64,000 nucleotides of DNA from the NCBI GenBank assembly GCA_030606485.1, contig JAUWGH010000008.1:1-64000 (forward strand), in the 5' to 3' direction. The DNA is from Promethearchaeota archaeon. Its GTDB lineage: Archaea > Asgardarchaeota > Lokiarchaeia > Sigyniarchaeales > SOKP01. The notes beneath the pieces are model-generated. The model was given only the letters and a program-made list of their open reading frames with translations, made no database searches and had not been told where the DNA came from. The stretch's first letter is position 1; every line of letters begins with the position of its first letter. Shown here one piece after another: positions 36,179-44,908 of this stretch. The position numbers and the translations under genes were made by a program.

Positions 36179-37498
36179 ATGCAAAACAAATCTATTTCTT
36201 ATATAATAATAGCAAACCTTCTGTGGAGTTTCATCCCCATTGTTGTTTTAGATTTATTTGATGAAATTTCCGTTCTTATGGTTGTTTTTTTAAGATTTTT
36301 TGTGTCTGGAATTATTTTGTTAATTATTGCAATAATTCTGGTCCTAATTAATAATAAACTTACTTCAAATCCTCCAATTTCACTAAAAATACTATTCAAT
36401 TTTATCTTTTTTAAAAATAAAGAATTTTTTCGAATGAAAAACATTATATATTTTGCGATAGTTGGATTTTTTGGAATAATAATACATTTAGTTTCTTATT
36501 TTCTTGCATTAAAACTGACTACAATATCATTAGTAATGGTAGGATTTCCGATTAGTATAATTATTATAGCTTTTTATGAACATGGGGTTAAAACAGAAAA
36601 ATTGGATATTTTTAAAAGTTTGTATATCATAATTTTAATATTTTCAATAAGTTTGATTATTTTCGTTAAATTCCAAGAATCTATTTTATTTGGTACTGAA
36701 ATTTCATTCGATGGATTAATTTATATTGTTATATTTGGAATTAGTTTAACTTTTTACCAAGTAGCAGTAAATCGAGACTCATATTCTAAAAAGGAAGTAC
36801 TAGAAATAAATAAAAATAGATTTTATAAAATGCCTCGGCTCTTTATAAAGATTTCATTAACTTTTTTAACAGGAATTGGAATAATGATTCCTTCTATGCT
36901 AATTATTCAAATATTTCCCATTTTTCCTGCCTTAACACAGGAAATAAATCTATTTTTCAATCAATTTGTTGATATTAATTCAATTTTATTTCGCTGGGAA
37001 ATTATTTTTTTGATAATAGGTGCAACTATAATTCCTCATTTCTTAATCTTTTGGGCTTCTGTTAAGTGGAATCCTTTTAGTCTTACATTTCCTCAGTGGA
37101 ATTGTATCTTAACTATTATTGAACCTATTGGCGGACTATTTTTTGGAATTTTATTACTAAATGAATTTTTTCCTATAGAATTTTTTGTAATTGTATTATT
37201 TTTATTAATAATTGCAATAATGCTTAGATATATTCATGAAAAAACTAGTAAGATAAATGCTTATTTATTATTAAGCAGAAATGAGGTATCCTCAAAGAAG
37301 TTAGTTATTAAATTATTAAAAATTAATGGAATTTATGGTGTTGATTCATTAATTGGAACATATGATCTAAGGATTAACGTAAAAACAAATTCAATTTCAT
37401 CATTTCACCATTTAGTCAACAATAAACTTAGGAATTTAAACGGAATAAAAGAGATAAAAATACTTTTTATTAATAAAATCCATAAATTGAATATATAA
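36179..37498 (+). CDS. EamA/DMT transporter with a C-terminal RAM (Lrp/AsnC ligand-binding) domain
   Basis: 439 residues. Residues about 1-345 give ten membrane helices in the DMT/EamA pattern (two halves, each opening with a segment like IIANLLWSFIPI). Residues about 355-434 form a soluble tail: KLLKINGIYGVDSLIGTYDLRINVKT... then LRNLNGIKEIKILFI, a close match to the RAM domain that binds amino acids in Lrp/AsnC regulators. I know of no described transporter of this design, so this is an unusual fusion. It suggests transport controlled directly by the amino acid. It starts 5 bp after hdrA and is followed by a free RAM gene. Confidence 0.75.
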   Translation: MQNKSISYIIIANLLWSFIPIVVLDLFDEISVLMVVFLRFFVSGIILLIIAIILVLINNKLTSNPPISLKILFNFIFFKNKEFFRMKNIIYFAIVGFFGIIIHLVSYFLALKLTTISLVMVGFPISIIIIAFYEHGVKTEKLDIFKSLYIIILIFSISLIIFVKFQESILFGTEISFDGLIYIVIFGISLTFYQVAVNRDSYSKKEVLEINKNRFYKMPRLFIKISLTFLTGIGIMIPSMLIIQIFPIFPALTQEINLFFNQFVDINSILFRWEIIFLIIGATIIPHFLIFWASVKWNPFSLTFPQWNCILTIIEPIGGLFFGILLLNEFFPIEFFVIVLFLLIIAIMLRYIHEKTSKINAYLLLSRNEVSSKKLVIKLLKINGIYGVDSLIGTYDLRINVKTNSISSFHHLVNNKLRNLNGIKEIKILFINKIHKLNI

Positions 37499-37517
37499 TA
37501 AAATCTATAAAATAATC

Positions 37518-37763
37518 ATGACACTTACAGCACTTATTTTCTGTCAAATTGAACATAAATCCTTAATTAAAGTTGTTGAAAAATTTAAAGAAATTCCAAA
37601 AGTCCAAAAGGTTTTTTCATTAACTGGAGATTATGATGTATTAGCAGAATTAATTGTTGATTCTACGGAGGAATTATATGAGATTTTTGCTAATAAAATT
37701 GATTTAATTGACGGAATTATTGAGACTAACACTCATATGATTATGAGTTCATGGAAAAAATAA
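37518..37763 (+). CDS. Stand-alone RAM-domain protein (Lrp/AsnC C-terminal type)
   Basis: 81 residues covering exactly one RAM domain: TALIFCQIEHKSLIKVVEKF, IPKVQKVFSLTGDYDVLAEL and DLIDGIIETNTHMIMSSW. No DNA-binding helix-turn-helix is present. Such free RAM proteins (SraRAM type) form ring oligomers that bind amino acids and can modulate partner proteins. The gene begins 19 bp after the EamA-RAM gene, so a mixed ring with the transporter tail is a natural guess, not shown by sequence. Confidence 0.85.
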   Translation: MTLTALIFCQIEHKSLIKVVEKFKEIPKVQKVFSLTGDYDVLAELIVDSTEELYEIFANKIDLIDGIIETNTHMIMSSWKK

Positions 37764-37964
37764 AGGAAGTCCCTTTTAAAAGTGATTATTAACGCTTTTT
37801 TATTCTAAAACCTATGCTTAATATATTATTTATAAATATTATTTTTTCCTTTCTTTGCTAAGACATTCTCTCTCAGAAATTATAAAATAAACGAGAGAAA
37901 TTTTTGTTTTTATATTCGTTCTCATTAAATTAAAATTAAATTAGTTTTTAATTTTTAAAAAGAG

Positions 37965-38144
37965 ATGATAAATATACCAAAATTATTTTGTGAGATTTGT
38001 GGTTCAGAAATAAAGGTTCCAAAATGTTGTAATCAATCAATGATATTAAAGGAAGGTTATTTATTATGTTGTTGTTCAGAAGATTGTGGTCATCAACCCA
38101 TACCAAAATGCTGTGGACAAAATATGACATATAAAGATATATAG
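37965..38144 (+). CDS. 59-residue Cys-rich double zinc-motif protein
   Basis: ATG at 37965, TAG at 38142-38144. The protein is an internal duplication: FCEICGSEIKVPKCCNQSM, then CCCSEDCGHQPIPKCCGQNM. Each half has a C(x2-3)C pair, then Pro-Lys-Cys-Cys-x-Gln-x-Met. Eleven Cys in 59 residues point to zinc or Fe-S binding. It sits in the gap between the RAM gene and the NuoB-like gene, same strand, about 110 bp before the latter. I do not recognise a named family. Confidence 0.65.
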   Translation: MINIPKLFCEICGSEIKVPKCCNQSMILKEGYLLCCCSEDCGHQPIPKCCGQNMTYKDI

Positions 38145-38256
38145 AGTTTTATAATTCTATTTTCAATTAGAAGAGCTGAGTTATATTTAATAAAAATTAG
38201 GTATAATAATATTATATAAAAAATTATGTATTTTCAGAGACTTCTCATATTTTAAG

Positions 38257-38709
38257 ATGATTAATAACTTGATGTCCAAAAAATCATTGACAACTGGTAA
38301 AATAAAGTTACATATCTTAAATCTTGGTGAATGTTCAAAGTGTAGTTTAGCTCTTACTTCATTTTTACTTCATAAAAAAGAAAATGGGTTTAAAAATATT
38401 TCACAAACAAATAATCCTGAAGATTGTAATTGTTTAATAATTACAGGATGTTTATTGAAAATCCATAGAGAGAAATTATTAGAAACCTGGCAGAGTATTA
38501 AGAAAAATCATATTATAATATCTTTTGGAGATTGCGGAACTGAGAAGCAAAAGATATTTAATGTTGAAGGTCAAAATTTTAAAAATTTAACAATTGATTC
38601 AGAAGATCTATCAGAAATAATTCCGATAGATTATATTATAGAAGGCTGCCCACCCGACGAAGAAAATGTAAAAAAAATATTTCAAGAGATACTAGGACAA
38701 AAAGTTTAA
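38257..38709 (+). CDS. NuoB/hydrogenase small-subunit-like Fe-S protein, minimal form
   Basis: 150 residues. Features of the 20-kDa subunit family (NuoB, MvhG, FrhG, EchC) are present: an early paired Cys site (GECSKC), LIITGC, then SFGDCGT and the closing EGCPPDEENV. These four Cys positions would bind one [4Fe-4S] cluster. It is much shorter than MvhG or FrhG, so only the cluster core remains. It may replace a hydrogenase small subunit as electron donor to HdrA-MvhD in the same cluster. No large subunit is in the window. It converges with the vWA gene, 4 bp apart. Confidence 0.75.
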   Translation: MINNLMSKKSLTTGKIKLHILNLGECSKCSLALTSFLLHKKENGFKNISQTNNPEDCNCLIITGCLLKIHREKLLETWQSIKKNHIIISFGDCGTEKQKIFNVEGQNFKNLTIDSEDLSEIIPIDYIIEGCPPDEENVKKIFQEILGQKV

Positions 38710-38713
38710 GAAT

Positions 38714-40078
38714 CTAAACAGGAGCTCCACATGCCCTACAAGCCTTATCATTTCCTTTCATGGGCGCACCGCAAATTTTGCAAAAACTTAATGTAGGTTT
38801 TGTTTTTGGAGGTTTTAATTGAGTAATCGAAGTAATTTGAGAAGTTGTTGATCCAGCCGGAGACCAATATTTTGAGGGCTCTTTTTCTTTTTGCGGTTGT
38901 TGTTTTCCTTCAATTTCTATTTCAGGCCCAAAAAAACCTCCAGGTCTTATCTTTTTCTTAATAGTTGGTGGAGGTGGGGGAGAAGGTACCAAATCTTCAA
39001 AAGTTTTTGACTTTTCACCATTTATAATTATAAGATCAGCCTTATTATCATCTGAAATTTCTGTTTCGGAAGATATTGAGAGAAATTCTTCGGAACTTGA
39101 AGAAATCGGAGTTTTAACTGCTTTACCTCTTTTTTCCTCTAAAGTTTCAATATCTTCCTCAATAAGTTTTAATTGTTCAAGATTTTTTACTTTTTCGAGA
39201 ACCATATTTTCCTCTAATTTTAATAGAGTACCACAACCTGCGCATCTAAAAATATGGATAAAACCAATATTTTTAAGCCCGGAATATTGAGCAGCGCAAC
39301 ATTCATGATATGCAGTATTGCAATTAAAACATTTGTAAGGAGTATCATTTTTATCTAAACATATTGGACAAATGGGCATATTACATATTGTGCAAGTTAA
39401 TTCTTCTCCAGGTTCTGGAGAAAGTAAATCACTAGCCAATTTTTCATAAAATAGTTTATCTTCTGGTTGTATCTGTTTCTTAATTTCTCCAACAATAACA
39501 TTTTGAATTTCTTTATTTTTTGCAAGAACATTCATAATGTTCATAAAATAATCCCTAGAATCAGCATAAAACATCCCACCAGTAGTTTCCATTGTAATTA
39601 TTTTAAGTTTTACATCATCTGCATAAAATTTTTTATCTCCTACTCTTACGATATCTATGAAAGTTGGAAGAATCTTTACTTTACTTATAAGATCAAATAA
39701 GGTTGCTTGCATTTCTTCAGGGATTTCACTTGGACTATCTGTAATTACAATAATACGATAATTTGCAACACGTTTTTTTGCTTTTTTTAGAATTTCAGAT
39801 AAAGTTAGAAACATCCCATTCTCAAATAGGCTTGTTTTATTTCTATAATTCCAGTTTTCAGATAAAATATTAATTATCTCTCCGTAAGATGTTTTATCCA
39901 TTATTAACAATGGAATAGCATCTTCTTTAAATAACAGTAAATTAAATATTGTTAAAATATTGATTTGTTTCTTTTTTTCAATTAATTCTTTAATTCCTCT
40001 GAGGATTATCTTTTTTTTTAGGAAATCTGTTGTAATATCAATGAAAATGAATACATCTTCTTTCTGGAGTTCAATCAT
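38714..40078 (-). CDS. vWA-like protein with RING-like zinc module and C-terminal zinc ribbon
   Basis: 454 residues. Residues about 1-205 look like a von Willebrand A domain (VFIFIDITTDFL, RIIVITDSPSEIP); the metal site reads DITTD rather than DxSxS, so it may be altered. A Cys/His cluster follows: C229, C232, C237, C240, C250, C253, H258, C260, C261, C279, C282. Its spacing recalls a RING or the C4/RING region of TFIIH subunit p44 (Ssl1). Then a helical and Pro/Ser-rich linker, and a zinc ribbon at C433-C436-C447-C450. A vWA followed by such a zinc domain is the p44 order and also occurs in vWA-RING ubiquitin ligases. The assignment is by layout. Confidence 0.6.
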   Translation of the reverse strand: MIELQKEDVFIFIDITTDFLKKKIILRGIKELIEKKKQINILTIFNLLLFKEDAIPLLIMDKTSYGEIINILSENWNYRNKTSLFENGMFLTLSEILKKAKKRVANYRIIVITDSPSEIPEEMQATLFDLISKVKILPTFIDIVRVGDKKFYADDVKLKIITMETTGGMFYADSRDYFMNIMNVLAKNKEIQNVIVGEIKKQIQPEDKLFYEKLASDLLSPEPGEELTCTICNMPICPICLDKNDTPYKCFNCNTAYHECCAAQYSGLKNIGFIHIFRCAGCGTLLKLEENMVLEKVKNLEQLKLIEEDIETLEEKRGKAVKTPISSSSEEFLSISSETEISDDNKADLIIINGEKSKTFEDLVPSPPPPPTIKKKIRPGGFFGPEIEIEGKQQPQKEKEPSKYWSPAGSTTSQITSITQLKPPKTKPTLSFCKICGAPMKGNDKACRACGAPV

Positions 40079-40227
40079 GTTCTAGCCTAGTAAATATCTC
40101 ATACCAATTAAAAAAAATGTCTTATATTTTATAATAATACTTTTAATTAAAAAAAAAAATTAAGTTTTTTACAGAATTCTTTTAATAAATTTATTAAATC
40201 TTATTTATCTTCTCCTAAAAATTAAAT

Positions 40228-40980
40228 TTATTGCCTTTCTAATCCTTTTATTAAAAATCTTTTTACCCATTTAGGTAAAATAAAGCCAATATAAAATTCT
40301 ATCGAACTTGATATTAAAATTAATCTTGTAATGACTACGGTTATTGGAATTAATGAAATTGATGAGTCTAAAATCGCACCAATAGTGAATGAAAGAAATG
40401 CAACTATGAGAAATTTCCCTTTCAATTTAATTTCTTTGTCCTCTGACTTTAGTGATTCTCGAGCAAATAATAAGCCACTTATTAATAATATAACAATAGT
40501 AAATAACAATGTAAATGTGATAAAATCACCAAATTCTACATGAAATGGTCCTAGAAATGTTCCAACTAATGTAGAGTCAATAAAGAGTAATGTAAAAAAA
40601 ATTATTTCAAAAATTACAGTCCAAATAAGACATAATATGAGTATCAACTTTTGTCTTGCTTTATACAAAAAATCCGTAATTACTATTAACCAGCAAATAA
40701 TAAAAAGCGGCATAAAAACATTTCCTATAATGAGATAGGCTTCTTCTGTTAGAATAGAACTAAAACCTAAAATCATTATAAAATTAATTGAATCAGGAAT
40801 CCAAGGACTCGCTATTCCAATCCACGAAATACCGACAAGGATTAATTCTCTTCTCTTATATTCAAAATATTTAAATAAAATTCGTAATCCTACAAATATA
40901 GAAATAATGGCAAAAATCAAACTAAAACTTCCTTGAAATACTTCTAACAAATCAAGCGGGAGAGTATAGGGGACAATCAT
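40228..40980 (-). CDS. Seven-span membrane protein of unknown function
   Basis: 250 residues with about seven hydrophobic helices and a short basic tail (RFLIKGLERQ). The N-terminus is outside-like, with cytoplasmic loops carrying ILFKYFEYKRRE and ARESLKSEDKEIKLK. The layout is similar to sensor-type 7TM modules, but no ligand or signalling motif is visible. Divergent from nothing close; about 150 bp before the vWA gene and the same strand. Confidence 0.55.
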   Translation of the reverse strand: MIVPYTLPLDLLEVFQGSFSLIFAIISIFVGLRILFKYFEYKRRELILVGISWIGIASPWIPDSINFIMILGFSSILTEEAYLIIGNVFMPLFIICWLIVITDFLYKARQKLILILCLIWTVIFEIIFFTLLFIDSTLVGTFLGPFHVEFGDFITFTLLFTIVILLISGLLFARESLKSEDKEIKLKGKFLIVAFLSFTIGAILDSSISLIPITVVITRLILISSSIEFYIGFILPKWVKRFLIKGLERQ

Positions 40981-41166
40981 TTGTATTTAACCTCAATTCT
41001 TTACGATAATATAATTTACTTTAATCTAAATAATTTATATTTTCTCATTAGTATATATGTTAAATAATTTAAATTTATTTCTCAACCTTAACCTAAAATT
41101 TGCCTGTAGATAATATGAAAATACATGAGCGATTTAAATTAAAAAAAAAATATAAAATAAAATTCC

Positions 41167-42291
41167 CTATCCTTTAAAATAATTTAGCACCTTCTTTAAA
41201 CAGTTAAATGAAGTTTTAATTTTTTTAATGTCAGAAAAAATTGTAGCATTTTGGATTACAATATGTTTCAGGCCAACTTTAGCATACTCTTCGATTTTTC
41301 CAATAATTTCGTCTGGGGTACCAAATAGGAAGATATCTTCACACATTTTTTTTGGAATTTTCTCAATTGCCTCTAACGCTGTTTTTCGATCAATCCTAGT
41401 GGGTATAAAATCGAAAAGCCCTTTATAATTCTCACCTAGAGGGTGTGAAATACCATATTGTTCGAATTTTTCATGGGACATAACCAACCCAAGACATTTA
41501 ATTAACGGAGTTTCAAGCATCTTTAGACAACCCTCATGATCCTCATCTAAAATTGCGTAACACCATAATGCTGGAGTAATATTATCTGGATTTTTACCTA
41601 TCTTTTTTGCCGACGCCCGTATAATTTTTAGTCCTTTTTTATACGAATTGAGATCCAAATTTGCAGGTAACCATCCGTCTCCTAATCTTCCAGTTAATTC
41701 AAGCATTTTGGGTCCGTGTGCTCCAATCCATATTGGAGGATATTCCCCATCTTTATAGGGACCTATTGCAAGAATTGCATCTTTTAGTTTCCAGAACTTT
41801 CCATCGAAATCTACTTTTCCATCATTTTCCCAAAGAAGTTTGATAATCTTAATCGCCTCTTCCAACCTACTCACGGGTTTATTCCATTCAATACCGTATG
41901 GGATGACGTTTTCACCTTCACCAGCTCCGATACCAAGAATTATTCTACCTTTAGAGATATGATCTAAAGTTAAAAAAGATTGTGCGAGTACAGCAGGGTG
42001 TCTCCTAAAAGTTTCAGTTACAGATGTTCCCAATTTTAGTTTTTCAGTATTCCAGGCTGCAACAGCAATCGTAGTATAAGCTTCATAGAAGAAATGGGGT
42101 GTTTTTTGAAAAGATGCCACGTTAACTATATCTGGTGTAAAAATTGATTCGGGTATCCAACCCATCAAATGATCAGCCCACCATACAGAATCGTATCCTA
42201 TTTCATCGAGTCGCTTTACAGTCTTAATACCATTTTCAAAAGGCGGGAGAAATGTTCCCTCTGTTCCTATTTTTATATCATGAATATCCAT
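41167..42291 (-). CDS. LLM-class F420-dependent oxidoreductase, second copy
   Basis: 374 residues. Family signs: IGYDSVWWADHLMGWIPES, KLGTSVTETFRRHPAVLAQ, TLDHISKGRIILGIGAGEG and PIWIGAHGPKMLELTGRLGDGW. The WADH and GAGE segments surround the deazaflavin. It is closer in layout to F420-dependent glucose-6-phosphate dehydrogenase/Mer-type enzymes than to bacterial luciferase. It is a diverged paralog of 15079-16125. No pathway neighbour fixes the substrate. Confidence 0.85.
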   Translation of the reverse strand: MDIHDIKIGTEGTFLPPFENGIKTVKRLDEIGYDSVWWADHLMGWIPESIFTPDIVNVASFQKTPHFFYEAYTTIAVAAWNTEKLKLGTSVTETFRRHPAVLAQSFLTLDHISKGRIILGIGAGEGENVIPYGIEWNKPVSRLEEAIKIIKLLWENDGKVDFDGKFWKLKDAILAIGPYKDGEYPPIWIGAHGPKMLELTGRLGDGWLPANLDLNSYKKGLKIIRASAKKIGKNPDNITPALWCYAILDEDHEGCLKMLETPLIKCLGLVMSHEKFEQYGISHPLGENYKGLFDFIPTRIDRKTALEAIEKIPKKMCEDIFLFGTPDEIIGKIEEYAKVGLKHIVIQNATIFSDIKKIKTSFNCLKKVLNYFKG

Positions 42292-42469
42292 TTTAATCGC
42301 TACTTATAATACTTTCAAATTATGATTTCTTTTTTTATATAATATTCTAGAAAAATCTTGTAATTTATAAAATTTAAGAAACCTAACTTAAAACTACTCA
42401 TAAACAAAAAATATAAAAATCTAAATCAAATATTTATACAAAATAACCTTTTCTATATAGTGTTTATTA

Positions 42470-43963
42470 ATGAAGAATAATAATGATAAAGATTTTCTAA
42501 TTCAATTATTAAATGAAATAGAACTCTCGGATGGTAGTATTGACCTTTATTTAAAAATTATTGGAAGATCCCCGTTAACATGGGAAGAGATCGCCTTAAT
42601 TATGAATACTACGAAGAAAGAACTGAATAAAAGCTTAATCGAAGAATTATTAAATAAAGGATTGTGTATTTCTAACTCAGAATCTTCTGAAGAAGATTTA
42701 ATCTACTATTACGCTATACCCCCATATCCGGCATTTTTAACTTATTATGAAAAGTTTAATGCGAAATTAAATCAAATGTCAAATGATTTACCGGATAAAA
42801 TATCTAGCATTTTTCAAGAGATTAAAAAAGAGTCAGGTTTTTTACTAAATTTAAAAAATTATATTAAGAATTTTCAAGAAGCAAAAACCACAATTGTAGG
42901 AAATTTGAGTTTAATGAAAGCTGATTATGAAGATGGAGTTACCTTGATTCCTGAATTGAATCTATTATTAAATAATTCCGGAAAATTTTATGAGATGGTA
43001 GAGAATGTTTTTAATTTACATTATCAAAATTTTCTAAAGCAAGTGGAAAATATAAAACAAGAAATTATAGATAACCTCGAGGAATTTAATCTTAAAAAAA
43101 AAAAGGATGACATAAAAGCATTAATAGATAAAATTATTGATGAAAAAATTAAAGAACTTAATGAAAGCTACAACGAAAAATTACCTGAAATTTTTAGAAA
43201 AAATTCAGAGAGCTTACAACAAAATATAACTGAAATTTCTTCCCAAGTTGAGAAGATTGAAAATGAGATTCGAATGAGTTTATTTGATTTAATGTATGAG
43301 TATGAACAAACTATTAACGATCAAGAAAAAACTTTTAATATAGTTTTAAAAAAAGAAGAAGAAAAATTTACTATTTTTGATGAATCTCTTAGCCAAAAAA
43401 TATTTGAGTTATTAGCAAGTATTTTTAATTTCATATCTTCACCAATGCAATTAAATAATCAAGCATTTCAATTTCTACTTGAAAAAACAAAACAGATACC
43501 AATTAAAATCGTAGAAAAAATTGAAAAAATAGAAATTCCAGTTTCAACTCAAGAAATTCATGAAAAAAAAGAACCGGGAGGTGAAGAGATCGATAAAATT
43601 TCGTTGTTTATTGAAGAGAAGGAAAAACTTATTAAAGATCCTGATAAAAAGGAAGAAAAATTACCATTAAAATCTATTAAAGATGAAATTCTTAAAAGTG
43701 GAGTTCTAAAGGGAGAAATGACCGAGATTGGCTCTCGATTTTTCGAAATTTTAGAAGAATTAGATATTAAAAATGGAAATGAAATTTCAAAACATTTAGA
43801 AGAATTAAATGATTATATTCTTGAAAATAAAGGCTTCTCTGTAGTTTTAAATGATATACGCCGTTGGATTACAGATCTTAAAGGTAAAGGAAAACTTGAT
43901 GAAAATTTAAAAAAAATTTTAGTAAGTCGAATGAAATCTTGGATTGAAAGATTGGCAAAATAA
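42470..43963 (+). CDS. TrmB-like winged helix joined to a long coiled-coil protein
   Basis: 497 residues. The first ~90 read like a TrmB-type winged helix (LSDGSIDLYLKIIGRSPLTWEEIALIMNT, then LNKGLCI... YYYAIPPYPAFL). Residues about 95-320 are long heptad-rich helices (dimer coiled coil). A Glu/Lys linker follows, then a helical C-terminal domain (about 395-497). No sugar-binding TrmB domain is present, so this may be a chromatin or scaffold protein rather than a sugar regulator. A TATA-like ATTTATAC (42431-42438) sits about 35 bp upstream. It faces the phosphatidyltransferase gene. Confidence 0.6.
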   Translation: MKNNNDKDFLIQLLNEIELSDGSIDLYLKIIGRSPLTWEEIALIMNTTKKELNKSLIEELLNKGLCISNSESSEEDLIYYYAIPPYPAFLTYYEKFNAKLNQMSNDLPDKISSIFQEIKKESGFLLNLKNYIKNFQEAKTTIVGNLSLMKADYEDGVTLIPELNLLLNNSGKFYEMVENVFNLHYQNFLKQVENIKQEIIDNLEEFNLKKKKDDIKALIDKIIDEKIKELNESYNEKLPEIFRKNSESLQQNITEISSQVEKIENEIRMSLFDLMYEYEQTINDQEKTFNIVLKKEEEKFTIFDESLSQKIFELLASIFNFISSPMQLNNQAFQFLLEKTKQIPIKIVEKIEKIEIPVSTQEIHEKKEPGGEEIDKISLFIEEKEKLIKDPDKKEEKLPLKSIKDEILKSGVLKGEMTEIGSRFFEILEELDIKNGNEISKHLEELNDYILENKGFSVVLNDIRRWITDLKGKGKLDENLKKILVSRMKSWIERLAK

Positions 43964-43978
43964 GTTTTTTCATAAATA

Positions 43979-44770
43979 TTAGCTAGTTGAATTAAGTTCC
44001 TCTTTTAAATCCTTTCGTGAATTCAAATAATTTTTAAAACCGATGAAAATATAAAACCATCCCATTACAAAAGATACTATAAATAAACACAAGATAGGTA
44101 AAGCAGCAAACTGTTTTGGAAAAGTTAGTCCAATTATACCAATTACGATTGTGAGAATACCTCCGCTAATAAACACGTATTTTAAGTTTCCAGACTTTTT
44201 CTTTAACTCTTCACCATATATAATAAAAGTTGTAATATTTAAGTAGCCCAAAAATCCTAATAAAAATGGAAATAGTAATTGAACCCAAATTGAAATAAAA
44301 TTATTTTGATAAAAAGTTTGAATACTAAAATAATCAATATAATAAAAGACGGTAACTATTAATCCACTAAATGGTGTTACTATTCCAGTATATCCCTTAG
44401 CATCCATAATATTAAATCTTGCTAATCTAAGTAGGGCACCTAAAATGAAAATAATGACTGCTGGAATATAAAATATTAATTCAAAAGGTAAATCATTACA
44501 ATAACCAATAAAAATTAACATTGCAGGTACAACTCCAAAACAAAATAAATCATTTAATGAATCCATCTCTTTTCCAATTTTATTTACTTGGTTTAATTTC
44601 CTTGCCACATACCCGTCTAAAAGGTCAGTCCCCTGACAAATCATAATAAAAAAAAATGCCAATGATAGATCGTTAAGTAAAATTCCAACCATTAAGGCAA
44701 AAATTCCGCAAATTGTCCCTGAAAGAGTGATATAATCCTTTAATTTTAAAAGTCGAATAATGTTACTCAT
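43979..44770 (-). CDS. CDP-alcohol phosphatidyltransferase (archaetidylserine synthase-like)
   Basis: 263 residues, about seven membrane helices. The complete catalytic motif is present: D49, D52-G53, A56-R57, G66, D70, D74 (DLLDGYVAR-x8-G-x3-D-x3-D). The long C-terminal half (about 140-263) with extra helices fits the PssA/archaetidylserine-synthase branch rather than PgsA. It would condense CDP-archaeol, made by CarS (32902-33600), with serine or another alcohol. The head group is inferred. Confidence 0.85.
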   Translation of the reverse strand: MSNIIRLLKLKDYITLSGTICGIFALMVGILLNDLSLAFFFIMICQGTDLLDGYVARKLNQVNKIGKEMDSLNDLFCFGVVPAMLIFIGYCNDLPFELIFYIPAVIIFILGALLRLARFNIMDAKGYTGIVTPFSGLIVTVFYYIDYFSIQTFYQNNFISIWVQLLFPFLLGFLGYLNITTFIIYGEELKKKSGNLKYVFISGGILTIVIGIIGLTFPKQFAALPILCLFIVSFVMGWFYIFIGFKNYLNSRKDLKEELNSTS

Positions 44771-44908
44771 TGTAAAAAACCTATTATAATTTCTACTTAT
44801 TTATATAAATATCTTTTTAATTAACATAAAATATCTTTTAATAATTACTTTAGGTTTGAATAAATAGTTCTAGTAAAAAGGAAATTAAAAAAAAAGAATT
44901 TATTAAGA

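Noticed and set aside
33842-36184. Antisense open frames over the HdrA-MvhD gene
   Set aside because: They are shadows of a gene with clear motifs throughout.
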